In this document: piece by piece, positions 1 through 5,411 of the stretch
Layout of the letters: every line of letters begins with the position of its first letter
Position numbering within the stretch: position 1 is the first letter of the stretch
Assembly: GCA_044238845.1 (NCBI GenBank)
Contig: JBIICN010000104.1
Location: 1 to 5,411, forward strand
Reading direction: 5' to 3'
DNA: 5,411 nt
Source of the DNA: UBA4416 sp044238845
Lineage (GTDB): Bacteria; Bacteroidota; Bacteroidia; B-17B0; Aurantibacillaceae
Notes under the pieces: generated by a model
What the model saw: the letters and a program-made list of their open reading frames with translations, nothing else
What the model was told of the DNA's origin: nothing
The model's database searches: none
Translations under genes and position numbers: made by a program

Positions 1-1470
1 AAAGATTTTGACAAAGAAAAGAAAAACAAAGTTGATGATAAATATTTCGAAAACATATATAACAGCAAACTTGTAAATGGTAGACCGACAAGCGTAAGTA
101 CATTTTCCATATCAAAAAGTACTTTAAAAACTAAGACTCAAAAAAAACATTTATCAATCCTTTCTGCATCACATGATGGCAAAACAATGTTTGTTTTTCA
201 GGATAACAAAATTCATGAAATAAAAACTGGCGCAGATAATTCGAAAAGTACTGTAGCTTTATCAAAAAATGTTAACATGGATTTTTACCAAAACCATGCA
301 AGCATTAGTAAAGATGGAAATACTTTATTTTTCACAAGCGAAGATCCTAGAGGAAATGGTGGCTTAGACATCTACAAATCAACAAAAGATAATAATGGCG
401 ATTGGGGTGTTCCTGAAAATTTAGGCAAAACAATTAATACTACTTTTGACGAAGATGCACCTTTTTTGTCAGATGATGGGCAAACATTATATTTTTCATC
501 AAAAGGGCATCCAGGTTATGGTAATTATGACGTTTATAAAAGTTCTTTTATAAATGGCAATTGGTCTGCACCAGAAAATATGTCTCAGCCAATTAATTCA
601 GCTGGGAACGATATTTTTTTAATTCAAACCAGCAATAACGAGAATAGTTATTTTTCATCCTACAGACCAAAAGGATATGGAGATATGGATATTTATAAAA
701 TAACATATCTAAATACATTTAAAAAAGAGTGTACAGAAAAAAAGAGCTCATTATTGACTTTAGAATCTAAAATAATCGATAAAGAATCCTTTGCTGTAAA
801 ATTTGATGCTATTGTTCCTAATAACTTAAATGTAATAGCTTATCAATGGTCGTTTAACCAAACAAAAATAGCCATTGATGCTGCGCAAATGACTCAAACC
901 ATTTCCATAACATCACCTGGAGATTCAGTGTTTGTTAAAGTAATTGCTGGATGTGATACTTGTATTGATCCTATTGTATTATGTAATCAGTTAATTTACA
1001 ATGTACCTTCTGATATGATTCCGGTTGTAAAAGTGGATGAAGCAGGAAAAAACCCTTATGATGATAAACTAATATTATCATATTTAAATAAATCACAACT
1101 AGATGCTTTAGGTTTAAATTTAACTCCAATTTACTTTAGCTTAAATAAATCAAATATCCGTGAAGATGCTGTTGCCATTTTGAAACAAAATATTGACGTC
1201 TTATCAAAACATCCTGAATTATCCGTATTAATATATGGATTTGCAGATAGTAGAGGTAAAGAGTCTTACAATTTAACATTATCTAAAAAACGTGCCCAGG
1301 GTGTAAAAAACTATTTGGTATCGAAAGGATTAAACAAAAAACAAATCGAACAAGTTAATGGTAAAGGTGAAGAATTTATTTTAAATAAATGTTTAGAAGG
1401 AGTAGAATGTACTGACCCTGAACATGAAATGAATCGTAGAGTTGAGTTTATTATTTTTGAGAAGAAATAA
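1..1470 (+). CDS. PD40 beta-propeller / OmpA-family peptidoglycan-binding protein, 5'-truncated
   Basis: The frame is open from the first base to the TAA at 1468-1470 and gives 489 residues. The first internal ATG (187) falls inside a propeller blade (DGKTMFVF), so the true start lies upstream of the window. Blade-like PD40 segments begin near residues 50, 99, 152 and 203, with DG-x-TL(Y/F)F(S/T)S cores followed by GG/GYG...D(I/V)YK. Residues about 254-336 look like an Ig/PKD-type beta domain (YQWSF, then GDSVFVKV) with cysteines at about 318, 321 and 328. Residues 374-488 are an OmpA C-terminal domain: IYFSLNKSNI, YGFADSRG, KKRAQGVKNYL and a final NRRVEFI. The Asp of FAD and the Arg of KKRAQ match the two residues that bind peptidoglycan diaminopimelate in this family. 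The protein is probably anchored to the periplasmic cell wall at the outer membrane. The layout resembles PorE, a type IX secretion component, but Bacteroidota carry many such paralogues, so no specific role is assigned. The gene converges with the DUF2400 gene. Confidence 0.93.
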   Translation, partial: KDFDKEKKNKVDDKYFENIYNSKLVNGRPTSVSTFSISKSTLKTKTQKKHLSILSASHDGKTMFVFQDNKIHEIKTGADNSKSTVALSKNVNMDFYQNHASISKDGNTLFFTSEDPRGNGGLDIYKSTKDNNGDWGVPENLGKTINTTFDEDAPFLSDDGQTLYFSSKGHPGYGNYDVYKSSFINGNWSAPENMSQPINSAGNDIFLIQTSNNENSYFSSYRPKGYGDMDIYKITYLNTFKKECTEKKSSLLTLESKIIDKESFAVKFDAIVPNNLNVIAYQWSFNQTKIAIDAAQMTQTISITSPGDSVFVKVIAGCDTCIDPIVLCNQLIYNVPSDMIPVVKVDEAGKNPYDDKLILSYLNKSQLDALGLNLTPIYFSLNKSNIREDAVAILKQNIDVLSKHPELSVLIYGFADSRGKESYNLTLSKKRAQGVKNYLVSKGLNKKQIEQVNGKGEEFILNKCLEGVECTDPEHEMNRRVEFIIFEKK

Positions 1471-1496
1471 TATTTTAACTACGCTAAATTTAACAT

Positions 1497-2276
1497 CTAT
1501 CTAAACCCTTCAAAAGCTCCCAATCCAAATAGCGAGAAATCATATTTGATTGGGTCTTTTCTATCAAAGCTTCTTAATACTTTAGTTATTTCTTCAACGG
1601 CTTGCCAATCATTTTGAGTACGGGTTAATAAGCCTAACTTGCGACTTACATTTCCTGTGTGTAAATCAAGTGGCAAACATAATTGAGATGTATTAATTGA
1701 TTTCCAAATACCGAAATCAACACCATGCTTATCTTTTCGCACCATCCATCTTAAAAACATACATAATCTCTTCGCGCTAGATTTAGCAGATGGATTAGAT
1801 ACATGTTTATCACTTCTTGCCTGATGCGGCATACTTAAAAATAATACCCTAAAATTAGTAATGGCATTTTTCACGTCCTTGTCATCTTTGGCAATTTTAC
1901 CAGAAAAAGCATTTTCTAATCCACCATGTTGTGTATAAATATTTTTCAAAGCGTTTAAGAAGAAAACACAATCTATTGAATTAAAGGTTCGATGTACAAA
2001 AGAATCAAAACGGAGAGCATCTTTTTTCGAGAAATTCATAATAAACTCAAACGGCTCATCGTTCATTAAACGCATCAGTTTATTTCCATTATTAATTATG
2101 GAAGTTCTTTGCCCCCAAGCAATAGTAGCAACAAGCAAGGATGCTATTTCAATGTCTTCTTTTTTTGAAAATTGATGAGGAATAGAAATAGGATCAGTTT
2201 GGATAAAAGAAGTGTTATTAAACTGAAAATATTTTTCATCTAATAATTCTTTTACTTCCTTAAAATGATTTCCCAT
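1497..2276 (-). CDS. TIGR02757 / DUF2400 family protein, function unknown, possibly HhH-GPD-like
   Basis: This is a complete 259-residue protein, close to the length I know for the family. Recognition rests on several conserved blocks: DIEIASLLVATIAWGQRTSI (residues 41-60), SSAKRLCMFLRWMVRKDKHG (166-185), GVDFGIW (185-191), LPLDLHTGNVSRKLGLL (201-217) and DPIKYDFSLFGLG (241-253). No signal peptide or membrane segment is visible, so it should be cytoplasmic. The biochemical function of the family is not established to my knowledge. By eye, the first block resembles the opening helix of endonuclease III-type glycosylases, and D204 in LDLH sits where those enzymes have the catalytic Asp of their V/L-D-x-H motif. 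A nucleic-acid role is therefore plausible but is inference. The ATG shares one base with the MFS stop (TAATG), which fixes the start and suggests translation coupled to the upstream transporter gene. It has no promoter of its own that I can see. Confidence 0.92.
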   Translation of the reverse strand: MGNHFKEVKELLDEKYFQFNNTSFIQTDPISIPHQFSKKEDIEIASLLVATIAWGQRTSIINNGNKLMRLMNDEPFEFIMNFSKKDALRFDSFVHRTFNSIDCVFFLNALKNIYTQHGGLENAFSGKIAKDDKDVKNAITNFRVLFLSMPHQARSDKHVSNPSAKSSAKRLCMFLRWMVRKDKHGVDFGIWKSINTSQLCLPLDLHTGNVSRKLGLLTRTQNDWQAVEEITKVLRSFDRKDPIKYDFSLFGLGAFEGFR

Positions 2277-2278
2277 TA
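2274..2278 (-). other. TAATG stop/start overlap coupling MFS and DUF2400 genes
   Basis: On the minus strand the MFS stop TAA (2278-2276) and the DUF2400 start ATG (2276-2274) share one A. This leaves no room for a separate promoter. It is a usual arrangement for termination-reinitiation, so both proteins are probably made from one mRNA. Confidence 0.85.
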
Positions 2279-3529
2279 TTCTAATTTCGTAATATCTAAA
2301 TCTTTCAATTTAGGATTTAATTTGTGTACACCTAATACAACCAAAATTGTCATTACTCCACCAAAGGCTATAGAAGGCACTAATCCCAACAAACGAGCGG
2401 CTACACCCGATTCAAATGCTCCAATCTCGTTACTGCTTCCGATAAAAATACTGTTAACAGCCGCCACACGTCCACGCATTTCATCAGGAGTACTTAATTG
2501 CAAAATACTATGACGAACTACTACACTTATATTATCAAAAGCTCCAGTAAATAATAACATAGCAAATGCCAACCAATAATGCGTTGAAAACGCAAAGAAA
2601 ATGGTAAATAAACCAAAAGCAGCAACACCTAATAATAAACTAATACCTGCATTTTTAGCAGGCGGTTTCACAGCCATGTAAAAAGCCATTAACACTGCTC
2701 CTACTGCAGGGGCCGTTCTCAATAAACCGTATGCATCTGGACCTAGATGTAAAACTTTATCGGTAAAAGCTGGAACTAAGGCAACTGCTCCACCAAACAA
2801 TACAGCAAATAAATCTAGAGATAGAGCACTTAATACTAACTTGTTTTTAAAAACAAACTTCACTCCCACCGTCATACTTTCCATAAACGTTTCTTGTTTC
2901 GTTTTTGCTGGGATAGGTTTAGATTTAATACGTGCGAAACAAATAAAGGCACAAACAAATAACACACAGGTTATTCCATAACACCAATTAGCATGAAATG
3001 AATGATTATAGCCATACAAAATACCTGCTAATACCGGACCTAAAATAGAACCAATATGCCAAGCCGTGCTATTCCATGTAGCCGATTGTGTATATAATTC
3101 GCGAGGAATAATTTGACTCATAAAAGGATGCGTACTCACCGCCAAAAATGAACGAATTATTCCAAACACAAATACCACCGCAAATAAAGCATACATTCCA
3201 AAACTATGAACCCATGTAAATAAAGAATTACTAAATCCAAATAAAAATAGAGAGCCAATTAATAAGGCAGCGCAACCAATTAATAAAATTCTTCTTCTAC
3301 TAATAATATCAGCTATATGGCCAGAGAAAAATGATGTCGCTATAAATGGTAAGGCTTCTGTTAAACCAATCATTCCTAAGATAATTTCTTCTTTAGAATA
3401 CTCGTAATAAATTTGAAGATTAATCGTACTCATCTGCATTTGAATAGCAAGCGTTAAAAAAAAACGAGCAAACACAAATAAACGAAATTCTTTATGTTTT
3501 AATATTTGTAAGGAAGAAGATAGTGACAT
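2276..3529 (-). CDS. Major facilitator superfamily (MFS) transporter, likely drug/metabolite exporter
   Basis: This is a complete 417-residue integral membrane protein, with about 12 hydrophobic segments (roughly 16-38, 47-69, 80-100, 108-130, 155-174, 181-199, 232-254, 264-286, 294-313, 316-335, 354-378, 384-402) and a polar central loop at about 201-225 (KSKPIPAKTKQETF). The MFS motif A follows segment 2: G70, D74 and R78-R80 in GHIADIISRRR. A second block, PDEMRGRVAAVNSIFIGSSN (348-367), is typical of the EntS-like/MFS_3 branch, whose members export small molecules such as siderophores or drugs by proton antiport. The substrate cannot be read from the sequence. The ATG at 3529 is preferred because the next methionines (M31, M33) would remove most of segment 1. 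It is the first gene of a leftward pair with DUF2400, and the coding strand has a T9 run at codons 22-25. Family confidence is high; the export direction is inferred from the subfamily. Confidence 0.93.
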   Translation of the reverse strand: MSLSSSLQILKHKEFRLFVFARFFLTLAIQMQMSTINLQIYYEYSKEEIILGMIGLTEALPFIATSFFSGHIADIISRRRILLIGCAALLIGSLFLFGFSNSLFTWVHSFGMYALFAVVFVFGIIRSFLAVSTHPFMSQIIPRELYTQSATWNSTAWHIGSILGPVLAGILYGYNHSFHANWCYGITCVLFVCAFICFARIKSKPIPAKTKQETFMESMTVGVKFVFKNKLVLSALSLDLFAVLFGGAVALVPAFTDKVLHLGPDAYGLLRTAPAVGAVLMAFYMAVKPPAKNAGISLLLGVAAFGLFTIFFAFSTHYWLAFAMLLFTGAFDNISVVVRHSILQLSTPDEMRGRVAAVNSIFIGSSNEIGAFESGVAARLLGLVPSIAFGGVMTILVVLGVHKLNPKLKDLDITKLE

Positions 3530-3584
3530 GTTTTACAAAAGTATTATTTTAATTTTTATGAAAAAGCATTAATTTTAAGACAAA
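3530..3584. promoter_or_regulatory. Divergent intergenic region between MFS and radC
   Basis: These 55 bases separate the two divergent units and must hold the promoters of at least one of them. On the minus strand there is one exact TAnnTTTG (3543-3536). On the plus strand there are only near-matches lacking the final G: TAATTTTT at 3550-3557 and TAATTTTA at 3570-3577. No Shine-Dalgarno sequence, hairpin or operator-like palindrome is evident. Confidence 0.6.
3536..3543 (-). promoter_or_regulatory. Candidate Bacteroidota -7 promoter element for the MFS-DUF2400 pair
   Basis: The minus strand reads TACTTTTG here, a full match to the TAnnTTTG -7 element used by the primary sigma factor of Bacteroidota. 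It ends six bases before the MFS ATG, so a transcript started from it would have almost no leader. No TTG stands at the usual -33 distance. The only CAA (plus strand) in the gap is at 3581-3583, which is too far away. This is therefore a half-supported promoter in A+T-rich sequence, where chance matches occur. Confidence 0.45.
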
Positions 3585-4286
3585 TTGGAAGAATCTCAAC
3601 ATAAACACTTAACTATTAAATCCTGGGCAGAAGATGACCGTCCGAGAGAAAAATTAATTACTAAAGGACGACAATCACTTTCTGATGCTGAGCTTTTGGC
3701 TATTCTTTTAGCATCCGGTAATAGAAATGAAACAGCAGTTCAATTAGCGCAGCGTATTTTAAAGGAAAATAAAAACTCCATAAATCAATTAGCCAAGCTT
3801 CAATTAAATGATTTAAAGAAATTTAAAGGTGTTGGCGAGGCAAAAGCAGTAACAATAGCTGCTGCTTTGGAAATAGGCAGAAGAAGAACAGATGAAACCA
3901 TTGAAGAAAAAATAAAAATCACATCCTCCAAGAGCGCTTATAGTATTTTAAAATCTAAACTATCTGATTTGCCACATGAAGAGTTTTGGGTTTTATTTAT
4001 GACTCGAAGTAATAGTGTTATAAAAACAGAATGCATTAGCAGAGGAGGAATTAGTGGAACAGTAGTAGATGTTAGGTTAATTTTAAAACCGGCCATTGAA
4101 TGTTTAGCAAGTTCTATTATCTTAGCACATAATCATCCATCTGGCAATTTAAAGCCAAGTCAAGAAGATATTCACTTAACTAAAAAAATTAAAGAAGCCT
4201 CGAAGCTTGTTGATATTAGTTTGCAAGACCATTTAATTATTGGCGATCAAGCTTATCTTAGTTTTGCAGATGAAGGCATTATATAA
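3585..4286 (+). CDS. radC: RadC family JAMM/JAB-domain protein (UPF0758)
   Basis: This 233-residue protein is full length for RadC. The N-terminal part has the family opening IKSWAEDDRPREKLI (residues 11-25), SDAELLAILLASG (33-45) and a helix-hairpin-helix (FKGVGEAKAV, 80-89), which suggests DNA contact. The C-terminal JAMM/MPN-type domain keeps all recognisable metal ligands: E132/E133 in HEEFWVLF, H182 and H184 in HNHPSG, S192 and D195 in KPSQED. It ends in DHLIIGDQAYLSFADEG, as expected. The historical DNA-repair role came from a mis-assigned E. coli allele, so the true function of the family is unsettled. No ATG is available in frame near the start. The frame is closed by TAA at 3570 and 3576, so the TTG at 3585 is the best start and leaves ten residues before the conserved opening. 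The gene is divergent from the MFS gene and lies 8 bases before the epimerase gene, probably co-transcribed with it. Confidence 0.94.
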   Translation: MEESQHKHLTIKSWAEDDRPREKLITKGRQSLSDAELLAILLASGNRNETAVQLAQRILKENKNSINQLAKLQLNDLKKFKGVGEAKAVTIAAALEIGRRRTDETIEEKIKITSSKSAYSILKSKLSDLPHEEFWVLFMTRSNSVIKTECISRGGISGTVVDVRLILKPAIECLASSIILAHNHPSGNLKPSQEDIHLTKKIKEASKLVDISLQDHLIIGDQAYLSFADEGII

Positions 4287-4294
4287 ATAACAAT

Positions 4295-5411
4295 ATGATT
4301 AAAATAGTAACCATTATTGGCGCACGACCTCAAATTATTAAAGCTGCAGCTTTAAGTAGAGCTATTAAACATAAATTTTCAAATTCTATTTCCGAAATTA
4401 TTGTTCATACGGGACAACACTATGACGAAAACATGAGTCAAGTGTTTTTTGATGAATTAGGTATTCCTGCTCCAAACTACAATTTAAATGTAGGAAGTGG
4501 TAGCCATGGAAAACAAACCGCAACTATGATTGCTGGTATTGAAGAAATTTTAATAAATGAAAAACCAAATGCTATTGTATTGTATGGCGACACCAACTCA
4601 ACATTAGCAGGCGCCATTGCAGCTAGTAAAATTCATGTGCCTGTTATACATATTGAAGCAGGATTGCGCTCATTTAATAAAGCCATGCCAGAAGAAGTAA
4701 ATCGTATTATGTGCGACCATGTTTCTACATTATTATTTTCGCCTACTAAAACAGGATTTCAAAACCTGTTGAATGAAGGTTTTAAAGCTAATAATGACAA
4801 GCCATACAACGCTAATAATCCAAATATATATCATAGTGGAGATGTGATGTATGATAATAGCTTATACTTTAGCGAAGTTGCTGAAGAAAAAACAACAGTT
4901 ATTTCTAAAAATAATTTACAAAAAAATAATTTTATTTTAGCAACCATTCATCGAAACAACAATACCGATGAACCAATTAGATTAAACGCTTTATTTAATG
5001 CCTTATATAAAATTAGCGAAGAAAATAAATTAGATGTTTTATTACCAATGCATCCTCGCACAGCTAAATTATTAGAGTTTAATTTAGATCAAGAATTGCA
5101 TCAAAAAATTAAATCAAGTACACATTTCAAAATTATTGCCCCAGTTTCATTTTTAGAAATGATTGCATTAGAAAAAAATTGTACGATTGTAATGACCGAT
5201 AGTGGTGGTGTGCAAAAAGAAGCGTTTTATTTTGAAAAACCTTGCGTGATCTTACGTCCCGAAACAGAATGGGTAGAATTAGTTGAATGCGGAACAGCAA
5301 TCATTACAGATGCAGATGAGAAAAAAATAATTAACGCTTTTCAATCTTTAACATCAAAGATAGATTTAAAGTTTCCGAAATTATATGGTGATGGAAAAGC
5401 TGCTGAATTTA
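4295..5411 (+). CDS. wecB: Non-hydrolysing UDP-GlcNAc 2-epimerase (WecB/WbpI type), 3'-truncated
   Basis: The frame runs from the ATG at 4295 off the right edge, with 372 residues visible. The last ones (GDGKAAEF) match the usual C-terminal GDG-x-A block, so only about 10-15 residues are missing. Family enzymes reversibly convert UDP-GlcNAc to UDP-ManNAc, or invert C2 of related UDP sugars, in the cytoplasm for capsule, O-antigen or other glycans. Motifs in order are GARPQIIKAA (9-18), HTGQHYD (38-44), YGDTNSTLAG (97-106), HIEAGLRSF (119-127), MPEEVNR (131-137), SGDVMYDN (181-188), TIHRNNNTD (217-225), PMHPRT (251-256) and TDSGGVQKEAF (301-311). R11, D99, E121, E133 and H219 align with the E. 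coli WecB residues R10, D95, E117, E131 and H213. GDVM, NTDEP and TEWVELV recall WbpI (UDP-diacetamido-glucuronate 2-epimerase), so the exact substrate is open. The usual HR-x-EN is HRNNN here, and residues 165-178 form an Asn-rich loop. The gene starts 8 bases after radC. Confidence 0.94.
   Translation, partial: MIKIVTIIGARPQIIKAAALSRAIKHKFSNSISEIIVHTGQHYDENMSQVFFDELGIPAPNYNLNVGSGSHGKQTATMIAGIEEILINEKPNAIVLYGDTNSTLAGAIAASKIHVPVIHIEAGLRSFNKAMPEEVNRIMCDHVSTLLFSPTKTGFQNLLNEGFKANNDKPYNANNPNIYHSGDVMYDNSLYFSEVAEEKTTVISKNNLQKNNFILATIHRNNNTDEPIRLNALFNALYKISEENKLDVLLPMHPRTAKLLEFNLDQELHQKIKSSTHFKIIAPVSFLEMIALEKNCTIVMTDSGGVQKEAFYFEKPCVILRPETEWVELVECGTAIITDADEKKIINAFQSLTSKIDLKFPKLYGDGKAAEF

Noticed and set aside
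187..1470. ATG at 187 as the start of the PD40-OmpA gene
   Set aside because: The same frame is open back to base 1, and the codons before 187 complete a propeller blade (HLSILSASHDGKT). The gene therefore begins outside the window.
1465..1475. Inverted repeat AAATA-A-TATTT at the convergent gene ends as a terminator
   Set aside because: The stem is five A/T pairs around a one-base loop, which cannot form a stable hairpin. No G/C-rich stem or U-tract terminator is visible in the 26-base gap (1471-1496).
2265..2513. An 82-codon plus-strand reading frame
   Set aside because: It lies wholly opposite the 3' end of the MFS gene and the DUF2400 start, where the minus-strand proteins show clear family motifs. 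Its translation is a Pro/Thr/Ile-rich shadow without any recognisable domain.
3558..3572. Four-codon ATG...TAA frame (Met-Lys-Lys-His) upstream of radC as a leader peptide
   Set aside because: It is too short to judge. There is no attenuator-like hairpin or run of regulatory codons, and such tiny frames are expected by chance in A+T-rich gaps.
3585..4286. RadC annotated as a DNA-repair protein
   Set aside because: The name derives from a mis-assigned E. coli mutation. The sequence supports a JAMM-type metal site and a helix-hairpin-helix, not a specific repair reaction, so only the family is called.
1..5411. Mobile element, CRISPR array, tRNA, riboswitch or defence island
   Set aside because: Reading both strands, I found no transposase or integrase motifs, direct-repeat arrays, terminal inverted repeats or tRNA-like folds. 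Almost every base is inside one of five ordinary conserved genes.

Overview
The window is A+T-rich (about one-third G+C by eye) and reads as chromosomal DNA from a member of the Bacteroidota, probably a flavobacterium-like lineage. Four things support this: a PD40 propeller protein joined to an OmpA C-terminal domain, a TIGR02757/DUF2400 gene (a family I know mainly from Bacteroidota), a RadC of the Bacteroidota type, and the absence of Shine-Dalgarno sequences in front of the genes together with one TAnnTTTG promoter element. I see no tRNA, rRNA, insertion sequence, CRISPR array, attachment site or long repeat. Coding density is very high, and no gap between genes exceeds 55 bases.

Layout from left to right. 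Positions 1-1470 (+) hold the 3' portion of an outer-membrane-associated PD40-OmpA protein, whose reading frame is open from the first base. After a 26-base convergent gap comes a leftward pair. An MFS transporter (3529 down to 2276) is transcribed first, and a DUF2400/TIGR02757 protein (2276 down to 1497) follows, joined to it by a one-base TAATG stop/start overlap. A 55-base divergent gap (3530-3584) carries a candidate Bacteroidota -7 element for the MFS gene. Rightward from there are radC (3585-4286, apparently with a TTG start) and, 8 bases on, a non-hydrolysing UDP-GlcNAc 2-epimerase (4295 to beyond 5411). The epimerase is cut off by the window edge only about ten residues before its expected end.

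The genes do not form one evident pathway. The epimerase makes a nucleotide-activated ManNAc-type sugar and may open a surface-polysaccharide locus lying to the right. The PD40-OmpA protein probably anchors an envelope complex to peptidoglycan. RadC (a JAMM-fold protein with a helix-hairpin-helix) and DUF2400 (with a possible HhH-GPD glycosylase-like core) are both conserved proteins of unsettled function with a nucleic-acid flavour, on opposite sides of the same short promoter region. Nothing here amounts to a clear undescribed system. The observations most worth following are the DUF2400 resemblance to DNA glycosylases, its tight coupling to a transporter, and the start and promoter arrangement in the divergent gap.
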